DNA of 64,000 nt, taken from contig NC_016134.3 of assembly GCF_000005505.3 (NCBI RefSeq), positions 31,992,150-32,056,149 on the forward strand, read 5' to 3'. A program made the translations under genes and the position numbers. Source of the DNA: Brachypodium distachyon. Its lineage: Eukaryota > Streptophyta > Magnoliopsida > Poales > Poaceae. The notes below the pieces were generated by a model. It was not told the DNA's origin and made no database searches. It saw nothing but the letters and a program-made list of their open reading frames with translations. Positions within the stretch are counted from its first letter, which is position 1. Each line of letters begins with the position of its first letter. Shown here piece by piece: positions 22,476 to 33,120 of this stretch.

Positions 22476-24790
22476 ATGCAGCGTCCGCGGTCAGAGGAAT
22501 ACTTATTGAAAGATACATCGCCTCACCTTGGGGGTTTCATGGCAGCAGGTGACAAGCTCACAAGAACATATGACCTTGTGGAGCAGATGCAATATCTCTA
22601 TGTGCATGTTGTCAAGGCCAAAGACCTCCCTTTCAAAGATCTGACTGGGAGCTGTGATCCATACGTGGAGATTAAGCTTGGCAATTACAAGGGCATCACC
22701 CACCACATGGAGAAGAATACTAGCCCAGAGTGGAACCAGGTATTTGCCTTTCCCAAGGAACACATACAGTCCCCCTATGTTGAGGTCGTTGTCAAAGACA
22801 AGGACTTATTCATTCAGGACGATTTCATTGGGCGAGCTGTGTTTGACCTCAGTGAAATTCCAAAGAGGGTCTCACCTGACAGTCCACTAGCACCAGAGTG
22901 GTATAGTCTTGAGGGTTGGAATGGGGGAAAGTTCGGCGAGCTCATGTTGGCTGTCTGGATGGGTACACAAGCAGATGAAGCTTTCCTAGAAGCATGGCAT
23001 TCTGATGCTGCAACAGTCCCTAGTGATGGTCTAGCAAGCATAAGGTCTAAGGTGTATTTGAATCCTAAGCTTTGGTATCTCAGGGTCAATGTTATTGAGG
23101 CGCAAGATTTGGTACTAAGTGACAAGAGCCGTTGTCCAGAAGTTTATGTGAAAGCTACACTTGGGAGCCAGTCATTGAGGACAAAGGTATCCCCAAACAA
23201 GAATGTTAATCCCTTGTGGAATGAGGATCTGATGTTTGTGGCCGCTGAACCATTTGAGGAACACTTGATTCTTAGCGTTGAGGATTGGATTGCACACAAC
23301 AAGGATGAAATATTAGGGAAAGCAATTATTCCACTGCAGAATGTAGATAGGAGGCTCGACCACAGGCCAGTGGTCAGCAGGTGGTGTAATCTTGAGAAGC
23401 ATGTAACTGGGGATGGAGAAAAAAAGAAAAAGGATTTCAAGTTCTCTAGTCGTATTCATCTTAGGATTTCTTTGGATGGTGGGTATCATGTTCTAGATGA
23501 GTCATCATACAACAGTAGCGATCTGAGGGCCACTGCAAAACAATTGTGGAAGCATTGGGGTTCTTGAGCTAGGAATCTTAAATGCTCGGGATTTAATGCC
23601 AATGAAGACAAAGGACGGTCATGGAACCACAGATTCGTATTGTGTTGCGAAGTATGGACACAAGTGGGTTAGAACAAGGACTATTATTGACAGTTTCAAC
23701 CCAAAATGGAATGAGCAATACACTTGGGATGTTTATGATCCATGTACTGTTATAACAATTGGTGTGTTCGATAACTGTCACTTCCAAGGTGAGAAGGCCA
23801 AGGGAAACAAGGATGGCAGAATTGGAAGGGTACGGATCCGTCTGTCGACTCTTTGAGGCTGGTACAGTCTACACCCACTCCTACCCTCTCATCATTTTGC
23901 TTCCTACGGGCGTGAAGAAGATGGGTGAAGTGCAGCTTGCTGTGCGGTTCACCTGCTTCTCACTTGTGAACATGATGCAGCTGTACTCTCAGCCACTACT
24001 GCCAAACATGCATTATATTTACCCTCTATCAGTCCCACAGTTTAACAATCTGAGGTTCCAGGCTACTCAGATGGTCTCGATGAGATTAAGCCGTGCTGAG
24101 CCACCTCTCAGGAACGAAGTTGTTGAATACATGCTGGATCTGGATTCTCACATGTGGAGTATGAGAAAGAGCAAGGCAAACTTCTTTAGGATTGTGAATA
24201 TATTGAGCCCCCTGGTTGCAGCTTGTAAATGGTTTGATCAGATTTGCACATGGAAGAATCCTCTGACTACTGTGCTGATTCATGTTCTATTCATGATATT
24301 GGTGGTGTATCCGGAGCTGATCCTTCCAACAATTTTCATGTATTTGTTCTTGATTGGGATCTGGTACTACCGTTGGAAGCCAACGCAGCCACCTCATGTG
24401 GACATCCATCTTTCACATGCAGAGACTTCCGAACCAGATGAGACTGATGAAGAGCTTGATACTTTCCCATCTCGCACACCTGATGTTGTTAAGATGAGGT
24501 ATGATCAACTGAGGAGTATCTCTGGCAAGGTACAAACAATTATTGGTGACATGGCAACACAAGGTGAGAGGCTGCAGTCCCTGCTGAGCTGGCAGGATCC
24601 AAGAGCAACTGCCATCTTCATGACTTTCTGCTTGATCGCTGCTGTCGTGTTGTACCTGACGTCATTCCGCATAGTTGCATTCTTTGCTGGGTTATATCTG
24701 TTGAGGCATCCTAGGTTCCGTTACAGGCTTCCATCTGCTCCAGTCAACTTCTTCAGGAGGCTCCCTACAAGAACAGACAGCATGATGTGA
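22476..24790 (+). pseudogene. MCTP (multiple C2 and transmembrane) protein, FTIP/QUIRKY type, two frameshifts
   Basis: MCTPs are ER- and plasmodesma-associated membrane proteins with Ca/lipid-binding C2 domains; some move FT or control cell-cell signalling. Start M-Q-R-P-R-S at 22476 matches the family N-terminus. First C2: about residues 38-150 (Y-L-Y-V-H-V-V-K-A-K-D-L-P ... S-C-D-P-Y-V-E). Second C2: about 200-320. Third C2: begins E-L-G-I-L-N-A-R-D-L-M-P-M. The PRT_C region has hydrophobic hairpins near 24265-24360 and 24605-24705, and ends at TGA 24790. Single coding exon, as usual. Breaks: about 5 nt are missing near 23551 relative to the K-P-S-I-G-consensus, giving TGA 23565-23567; one extra T in ctttgag gives TGA 23854-23856. 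All other codons are conserved, so either the gene decayed recently or the assembly has errors. Confidence 0.9.
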
Positions 24791-25576
24791 TCATCAGCTA
24801 CCAAGAGACATCAGAGTGTCTTCCTGCATAAGTGCCAACAATTGATGGATGGGGATGATGCTAAGACGCAAACTTAGAAGCGCAGATAATTTTAATGCAA
24901 GCATCGTTCTTTTGCATGATAATTTAGTCTTAGACGCAATTTGCTCTTAGAGTTGGCACCAAGTTGACCTTCTCTAGCATTGTCTGCTACTGCATGTTGG
25001 TTATTTCGACATGGATTTCCCCCTCCTATATATTATCATTGTATTCAGGTCATTATGTGTTTGTATTATCATTTTATAGTGGTTTGAACCTTGTTTCCTT
25101 GTCCCTGAATGTCTCCGTTGTTGACTTCATTTTCCTAGTGCCAATTTCTAAACATATTTCATATTTGTGGCCTGATTTGCATTCTTTTCATCGAATCAGT
25201 AGTGAGGTTGGCTTTCAGTATGTTAGGCATTTTTCCTTGCACTCCATTTGTTGGCAGATGGTCGCATCGATGTGAGCAACTGAGCATTGCAAGTTGCTGG
25301 ACTTGCTGTCTGAAGTTTAGCATTTCACCGACACAATACCGCGTATTGACACCGGCTTATATGCTACTATATGTTTTTAAAGATAATCTTGCACTCACAT
25401 TTGTCTTCTTAAATCAAATAATCGATATCAGTTTTCAAGTCAATGGTTAGATCTTTATAGGATCAAGAGTATGCTTGCTTTCTTGTTTGAGTTAAGTGCA
25501 CGTACTAATATCGCTCTACCAATAAATTAGCATCAAGATGATGAGAATTATGTGTAGAAGAAACAATTCGGAAATG
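24791..25576 (+). other. MCTP 3' flank
   Basis: Presumed 3' UTR and downstream sequence, AT-rich, with no further coding signal. Confidence 0.4.
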
Positions 25577-25989
25577 GACTTTTGGCTCCTGGGCTGCAGG
25601 GAGCCTTTTATTAAAAATAAAAATAAAATAAAAAATCATACTTTAAAGCTTCAAAAAATTACTCTAAAAGCCATTTTCGCTAGTACTATATTCTACAGAT
25701 TATCTGTGCAGTTGAAGCTATGAGGTCAACCATGACATTTGTACCGAATGTAAATTTTAGAAGAATGTAAGCCGGCTTTGAGTTTTTTTTATTACAAGAT
25801 TAAATGTATTGCGGAGATTTACTCCTGCAGCACAGTATCCATAAAGTCGATGTCCTTTTAATGACATCCTTGAACGCATGTTGTCTTGTCATGGGTCAAA
25901 TGGCAAAAATTTCCATTTTAGCTTCTCAAAAGAAATCCGTTTCAATTCTAGAAATCAGGAGATGAACGTTTTGACATCAAACAGTAAGA

Positions 25990-27779
25990 GAGCGTCCGTT
26001 CCAATTCTTGAACACATTTTGAAGGCGATTGCACAGTCGATGCCAGTATTTGCGATGACAGTATTCAAAATTCCGAAAAACATTTGCAAAGGAATCAATG
26101 ATGCAATGTCGCAATATTGGTGGGGTGACGATGATGATCACAAGAAAATGCATTGGCTGGCCTGGTGGAAAATGTGCATTCCGAAGCATAGAGGCGGGAT
26201 GGGATACGTACCTTCAATATGGCCATGTTGGCAAAGCAATGTTGGCGTTTGATGGCGCTCCTGATTCTCTATGTGCTAGAGTTCTCAGAGCAAGATGCTA
26301 TCCTGATGGTAATTTACTGAAGGCAAAACTGAAAAGTGAAAGCTCTTTTACTTGGCAGAGTGTGATTGCTGATATGGAAAATTTCAATAGAGGGTGTATT
26401 TGGCGTGTGGGAGCCCACGCAAATAAACATTTGGGAAGACGCGTGGATCCTCGCTAGCCCAACAAGGAAAATCATTACACCAAGAGGAGCAATTCTGCTA
26501 GCCACGGCTTCGGATCTCTTTGATCTGATTACTGGGGGATGGGATGAAGTTCTGATACGGGACATTTTCTGGCCTATAAATGCTGTAGGAATTCTGGAAA
26601 TTTCTATCGCCCCTGTTGGTATGGATGATTTTGTAGCGTGGCATCATACTGCGAGAATGGCATTTTTAGTGTCCGGTTGGCTTACCACGCAGAGTGGGAC
26701 TATCAGTTTGGGCGAAAGGAACGAAATACTCTGCGGGTTAGGTGGTCGCGGATCAGCCCGGTGTGGAAGGAGTTGTGGCGTCTGAGATTTCCGTCTAAAA
26801 TCAAAATCTTTGGCTGGAGAGCTCTCCACGGTCTAGTTCCTTGTCTTGGGATTTTAGCAAATCGTCATATCGGCAATACTAGTGGATGTCCTGTATGCGC
26901 GCAGGGATGTGAAGATATCAAGCATATGATGTTTACTTGCATGCGAGCTAGCCAGGTCTGGAGCTATCTTGGTGTGCAGGACGTGATTAATGAGGGTTGT
27001 GCGCTGGACAGATCTGGGGCTGTTTGCTTGGAGCATATTATTTGCAATAAGGGGCCATGGAATCCTGTAGGAGGTATTGGTCTCCCTGAGCTTATTCTTA
27101 CAGGCGCTTGGTATACTTGGTGGGAACGAAGGCAGCTGGTTCGGGCAGAACCTGTCCAGTCGACACAGCGATCGGTGATGGCCATTGGTGCTCTGGCGCT
27201 TAACTATTGGCGAGCGAAGAAACCTGCTGCCGGTTTACAGAAGAATGGCTGGTCTCGACCCGCAGAAGGTATGCTGAAAACTAATGTTGACGCTGCCTTT
27301 AGCGAGGATGATGGCCGTGGGAGCGGTGGTGTGGTGATTCGCGATGAAGCTGGTAAGTTTGTGGCGGCGGCCTGCTGTGAGATCCCAGTTGTCTCGGATG
27401 CGATGAAGGCTGAAGCTTATGCTCTTTGAGAAGGCTTATGTCTTGCTCAACATATTGGGTGTGCCAAATTCATTATACAGTCAGACAATATGCAGGTGAT
27501 TGATATAATGCTTGATGATGGCTTTTCTGCTACTTCGGCTGCGGCAATTTTCTATGCTTGCAAGATTCTAGCTTCCGGGTTTACTTCGGTTACCTTTGAG
27601 TACTGTCCTGGAGAGGCCAACATGGTGGCACATGAGATAACTAGGCATAATTTTTCTTCTCATTTATCCTGTATTTGGAACGATGATCCCCCTAGCTTTA
27701 TTTTTTTTGCAGTGATGATAAACAATGTAACTATATTTGATGACAATAAAGTACGCCGGATGGCTTTCCCTAAAAAAAA
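25990..27779 (+). pseudogene. LINE fragment: RT C-terminus, zf-RVT, RNase H
   Basis: 5'-truncated L1-type LINE. It begins in the RT thumb (L-K-A-I-A-Q-S-M-P-V-F-A-M-T-V-F-K-I-P) and continues with W-W-G-D-D-D-D-H-K-K-M-H-W-L-A-W. Frame slips occur near 26200, 26410 and 26640. The zf-RVT segment (F-P-S-K-I-K-I-F-G-W-R ... C-P-V-C-A-Q-G ... H-M-M-F-T-C) is followed by an RVT_3 RNase H (N-V-D-A-A-F ... G-G-V-V-I-R-D ... E-A-Y-A-L, a TGA at 27427-27429, then Q-S-D-N-M-Q ... N-M-V-A-H). A short A-run (27772-27779) may be the tail. It interrupts the left arm of the outer element. Confidence 0.85.
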
Positions 27780-27888
27780 GTAAAAGAGCATTTCATAAAG
27801 AAATTTAAGATGTGTTGTGAATGATTTCATACTTTCTGTTTCGCGAGTGCAGTTTAGGTTATCTATTTTCAGAATGCATGGTTAAATA

Positions 27889-27907
27889 CTCCCTCCGATC
27901 CATATTA
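27889..27907 (+). mobile_element. Stowaway MITE, left piece
   Basis: Starts CTCCCTCCGATCC directly after TA (27887-27888) and is cut by the CACTA insertion after tta. The remainder lies at 37417-37512. Confidence 0.8.
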
Positions 27908-29289
27908 CACTACTACAGAAAACCCCATCCGTGATCCCCCTTCGGTGGCGGTTAAAACAAACCAAAAAACACATCGCCACTGGAGGCCTCTCGAGGCATC
28001 CACGAGCGCCACCAGTGGCCGTGATTATCACCGCCACTGGTGTCTCACCACCGGTGGTGGTGAATATTGTCCCGAAACAAGTCACCGCCACTGGTGGTCC
28101 ATCACCAGTGGCGGTGTTTGTCACCACCACTGGAAATGGCCATGGAAACCCTAACAACCACCAGTGGCGGCCGTAAAAAAGAACCGCCACTGGTAGACCA
28201 CCCGATAAATGATGGTACTACTTAGTCTCAGTGACCTTCCCTGAACCCCTTAAGCACCGCCCGATCATTAGTTTAGTACTCAACCGGAACGGGAACGCAC
28301 TGAGCAATGAGTACTAACCACCGGTAAGTGGGGTGGCGGAATCCTTTTTGTGCTGGTCGGAACTCATGTAAACTAGCGAGGTGGGACTAAAGCGGGGAAA
28401 CAAGTGCGCGATCTCTAGTGGCGGGTCTCAAGTTACCCGCCACTGCATAGGCCTCCAGTGGCAGTTTATTTTTCCGCCCGCCGCTGGAGGTCACCAGTGG
28501 TGGTTTATCCGTACACCCGCCACCGGTGAGCTTCCTATATATAACTACTGTGCGAGCCTAAAGCCGTTCGAGCTCGCGCGTCTGTCTTGGACTAGCTACG
28601 GCTCTACTCCTCACCGGCGGCGAAGCCCTGCCAAAATTGATGGCGACGGCTCAAAGGTAGCTCTCCCCCCTTCTCCTTCTTCTTTCTCTCCCTTCTTCCT
28701 CCGCTTCTTCTTCTTCAATTTGGCCAAAAAGCCATTAATGGCACGGTGGCCGGTGGTGGCAAATCTGTCCCCGATCTCTCTCCGGCGGCTCTCCCGGGCT
28801 GCCCCTGCTATCTCTGGAGCTCCCCCTCACCCTAGTGAGGGCCCTCCCTCCCGGATCCCTCTCTCTCTTGCTTTAATTTTGCTCCAATGAGCTCCCTCAC
28901 TCTCTAGGTCGCTCTCTCCCTCTCTGCAGCTCTCTCTCTCTAGCTCTCTCACTGTGGAGTCCATGGCTGCTGCTGCTGCTTATGGGGGAGCTTAGCCCCT
29001 GGGGGTTAGCCCTAGGGTTAAGCTTAACCTTGGGACCGGTGTACGTGCATGTTCCAAGCATATTAAAGGTGTGTTGACACCGGCATTCGTGCCGTGTATT
29101 TCTTATGTGATGTGATACAGGCCGTCGTGCCGATGTGGGTGGTTTTCATGTGGGTGGGGGTAATTTGTTTTGATGCAGGCATCGAATTCCGTAGTGCAAA
29201 ATGCTATTGTTTAGCATAGGTCATGCCAAAAATTTCCATTTTTGTCGATCAAGCTGATCCGTTTATTTTTTTAATTGTGTTGTAGCTCG

Positions 29290-31480
29290 ATGGGCCGTGC
29301 TTGGATGTACGAGGACAGGTTATGTGTTGAGTGGATAGAGCGGCTCAAGACTTTTGTCGATGTCGGCATGGAAGATATGCATAAGAAAGGGGGTGATAAG
29401 ATGTGTTGTTCCTGTGTGAGATGTCAGAACAACAAACTGTACAAGCTAGAGGATGTCGAGATGCACTTGCTCATGCAGGGATTTGTGCCTAGTTATTCAC
29501 GGTGGACTTCTCACGGAGAGGATGGCATTGAAGTCGATGACGGCATTGAGATGGAAAACATGGAGTCTGACGACCAGCCTGGTGAAGAAGCATACCGTGG
29601 TGAGGATCCACAGGACGTTCCAACCGGTAGGATGGTTGAAATGCTGGACGATCAGCATCTACAGAATCAGTCCCGTAAGTTCGAGAAGCTGATGGAGGAT
29701 GTCGAGACACCGTTATATGAAAATGCCAGCATGGATAACAGTGTGCTAGAAGTAATGCTCAAGCTTTTGCGTATAAAGGCAAAATCCAACATCGTGGACT
29801 CGGGATTCACGGAGATTCTGAGTTACCTACGTACGGTACTTCCTCCGGGCAACAAGTTGCCTAAGAGCACGTACGAGGCAAAGAAAGTTACATGCCCCCT
29901 CGGGTTAGAGGTCATCAAATACCATGCTTGTCCGCTGGACTGCATCATATATAAGGGCGACTACAAAGACATGCACAGCTGTCCAGTATGCAAAACATCC
30001 CGATACAGGAAGAAAGACCCCAATCCTGATGGCGGCGAGGAGGAAGAAGTGAAGCGTGGTCCGGCTGCAAAGACGGTCTGGTATCTCCTGTGTGGCACCA
30101 GGCTGGGGCATTGATTCCAGAACGAGAAGGAGACCAGGTGGTTCATCTACCACGACGCGACTCAGGCGGATATCGATCCCGAGGGCATGTACCGCAACGA
30201 TGATGGAGTCCTTAGACACCCCGCAGATGCGGCTCAATGGAGGACTCTGGACGACGAATTCTCCGAGTTCGGCGCAGAGCCCAGGAACATCAGGTTCGGG
30301 ATGAGTACGGACGGGATCAATCCGTTCGGAAACTTGAGCAGAAAACACAGCACATGGCCGGTGATCCTATTCATATACAACCTCCCCCCCCCCCCCCCCC
30401 CCCCCCCGTGGATTGTCATGAAGAGGAAGTACATCCACCTATCAATGCTCATACAAGGCCCTAGCAGCCTGGAGCTGATCTGAACGTGTATCTGGAGCTG
30501 CTGAAGGATGAGCTCAAGGAGCTTTGGGAGAAGGGTCGAAAGGTTTGGGACGCTCATAAGAAGGAGGAGTTCACCCTTCGAGCAGCTCTCCTGACATGTG
30601 TGCATGACTACCCGGCGAACGGGAACTCATCGTGCCAGTCAAGACATGGGTACAAAGCGTGTACAAAGTGCGGGGACGAGACAGAAGGGCTGTTCCTGCC
30701 AGACTCAAAAAAGATTGTGTACATGAGACACCGTAAGTTGCTGGAGATGAAGGACCCGTGGAGGGATGATAAGAAAAACATCAACGGGAGGGCAGAGAGG
30801 CGGCACAAACCGAGGAAACTGATTGGACACGAAGTATACGAAATTGTCAGGGACCTCGAAGTCGTGGCCAGGAAAGCACAGCCGGCTGCTGGTCCAGATG
30901 GCGGCCTTACGTACAAGAGGAGGTCCGTGTTCTGAGACCTGCCTTACTGGAGGTTCTTATAGAGCTGTCACACCATAGACGTCATGCATGTCGAGAAGAA
31001 CGTGTGCGACAGCCTGTTGGGCTTGATGATGCACCACGCGGACAAGTCAAAAGATGGACCAAAGGCACGGAAGGACCTGTAGCGGATGGGGATAAGGGAG
31101 AAGTTGTGGCCGATAGAGGAAGAGGCGCCACAGGAAAACAAGAATGGTGAACGCACGATATATACGTGATGCAAACCTGCGTGTTACAATTTGAACAAAG
31201 CCGAGCTGCATAGAATGTGCGAGTGTCTCCATGGCATTGAAGTTCCATCGAAGTACTCATCCAACATCAAGAAACTCATTGACATGAAGAGCCACAAGCT
31301 GGTTGGCATGAAGTCTCATGACTGCCACGTGATTCTCACGCAGTTACTTCCGGTTGCAATAAGAGGATGCATGGAGCCATGGGTGAGAGAGACGGCCATG
31401 AAGCTCTGTGACTTCTTCGACACAATCGGCCAGAAGTCGATCACGGTGGACTGTTGCCTGCAACAGATATTTAGCATTGA
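29290..31480 (+). pseudogene. CACTA 1 TNP2-type transposase, truncated
   Basis: Start M-G-R-A-W-M-Y-E-D-R at 29290 opens the transposase-associated domain (C-C-S-C-V-R-C-Q-N ... Y-S-R-W-T-S-H-G-E). Transposase_21 follows (K-S-T-Y-E-A-K-K ... C-P-V-C-K-T-S-R-Y ... G-M-S-T-D-G-I-N-P-F-G ... I-D-V-M-H-V-E-K-N-V-C-D). Breaks: TGA 30112-30114, a one-base slip near 30466, TGA 30933-30935, and further stops near 30960, 31080 and 31170. The frame is recognisable to Q-K-S-I-T-V-D (about 31450) and then ends; the DUF4218 and DUF4216 regions present in CACTA 2 are absent. A 24-C run sits inside the L-P-P-W motif. This copy could not mobilise itself. Confidence 0.85.
30384..30407 (+). repeat. Poly-C tract (24 C) inside transposase codons
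   Basis: Twenty-four consecutive C expand the two Pro codons of the L-P-P-W motif to about eight without changing frame. The sister element at about 56725 keeps the normal two prolines. Confidence 0.85.
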
Positions 31481-31584
31481 AAGCTTTAGTGAGACAAGAA
31501 ATAATTATTATACACTTGAAAGTACAGGTGCTATAATTTTCAAAGAGACACAGAATATAATAAGAATATAATACTAGAGCCAAA

Positions 31585-31850
31585 ATGTTCACCAGTGGCG
31601 GGTATATACAATATCACCGCCACTGGTGCTTGGAACAGGGGTGTGGTGAACCCTCACTCTTGTTCCAATTACCAGTGGCGGGGTTTTCATATACCCGCCA
31701 CTGGTGGGTCACCAATGGCGGGTATCCGGAAATCCCCGCCACCGGTGGTCTCCTGTACCATAAACCCTAGGAGGGGTCACCAGTGGTGTGTATCCACTAA
31801 ATACCTGCCATTGGTGATGTTCCCTATATATATATATATATATATATTAC
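31585..31850 (+). promoter_or_regulatory. Internal repeat cluster and TATA-like box of CACTA 1
   Basis: Direct and inverted copies of caccagtggcgggtat / accgccactggtg, like those of the element's ends, are followed by ccctatatatatatat (31821-31848) and a CT-rich leader. The layout repeats that of the left end (cluster, then cctatatataa at about 28538) ahead of the transposase. I infer that this is the promoter of the second gene. Confidence 0.6.
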
Positions 31851-32394
31851 AGAGCGGGACTTGGCGAAAATTTTCGTATCCGAAGCACGCGTCTTCTCGA
31901 CCAGCAGCGCTTCCTCGAGCACCCCGACGGCAAAGCCTTGCGAAAATCTCGTGCCGCCACCGCCCTTCTCCCTTGCCTCCCCTCCCCTCCCTCGCCGCCG
32001 CCCTTCTCCTCGCCTCCCCGACCTCGACCAAACCCTAACCCTAGCCGCCGCCATGTCCTCGCAGGACCCCAGCTCCGGCGGGGTGGGGGGGGGGTCTCAA
32101 CGGATGACGAGGAGCGGGAAGCTCCTCGCCCCGCAGGCCCCGCCGGCCACCGGATCCGGATCCGGCAGCCTCGTCTTGCCGCCGCCCGGCCCGCATCGCC
32201 GGGGATGCGGCTGGGCCTCCTCGACGCTGCCGCCTCCACCGGCTGGCCCCGGCCCCAACCCTGGCTGCCCCGACCACCGTGGCCGCCCTGACCCCATCCA
32301 CGACCCCGGCCCCGGCCCCGACCCCCGCTGCCCCGACCCGCCACCACCCTGACTCCGGCGACGGTATGGCCCCCTATCTCTCCCCCTTGATGTT

Positions 32395-32806
32395 AATTAA
32401 ATTAGGTTTAATTAGACCTAAATTAGGTTGAATTAGGGTCAAATTAGGTTCAATTAGGGTCAAATTAGGTTGAATTAGGGTCAAATTAGGTTGAATTAGG
32501 GTTTAAATCTTGTTGTTTATGTTTAGTTCTAGTTACTTAGGCTTTTTAATGTTTAGTTCTAGCAATTTAGGGTTTAAATCATGCTGTTTATGTTTAGTTC
32601 TAGTTAATTAGGCTTTTTTATGTTTAGTTCTACCTATTTAGGGTTTAAACTTGTTGTTTATGTTTAGTTCTAGTTACTTAGGCTTTTTAATGTTTAGTTC
32701 TAGCTATGTACGGTTTAAATCTTGATGTTTATGTTTAGTTCTAGTTACTTAGGCTTTTTAATGTTTAGTTCTATCTATTTACGGTTTAAATCTTGCTGTT
32801 TATGTT
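32395..32806 (+). repeat. Two adjacent minisatellites (21-bp and 71-bp units)
   Basis: At 32395-32500 a unit of about 21 bp (aaattaggttgaattagggt plus c) repeats four to five times. From 32501 a 71-bp unit starting gtttaaatc and containing tgtttagttctag twice repeats at 32501, 32572, 32643, 32713 and 32784 (last partial). They lie in the leader or intron of the second CACTA gene. Confidence 0.9.
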
Positions 32807-33120
32807 CGTTATTGCTATTCTTGGTGCAAAGATTGATATATGCATGTGATCCCGACCATCTTGTCGGTTGATATGAGCAATGTGGGCCCGGTCATCGTGC
32901 CGGGTCGTTGAGAAGGGTCCGGCCATTGTGCCAAGGGGGTATATGTGGGTGGGAATTTGTTTATGCAGGTATAAAATTTGGGTAGAGTCATTTGTTGTTT
33001 TACAGCAATGGTCATGCCAAAATTTTCTTGTTTTACAGCATAGGTCATGCCGAAATTTTCCCTTTTTGTTAAATTACTTTTCTAAGTGTTAGATAGGAAC
33101 CTAAGGCTCGCGTTGAAGAG

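Noticed and set aside
27940..28550. Short regularly recurring repeats suggestive of a CRISPR-like array
   Set aside because: Units are in both orientations with irregular spacing and lie next to a CACTA terminus. They are transposon subterminal motifs in plant nuclear DNA.
31861..32352. Proline/glycine-rich open frames on both strands
   Set aside because: Low-complexity GC-rich leader of the second CACTA gene. Three or more frames are open and no domain is present.
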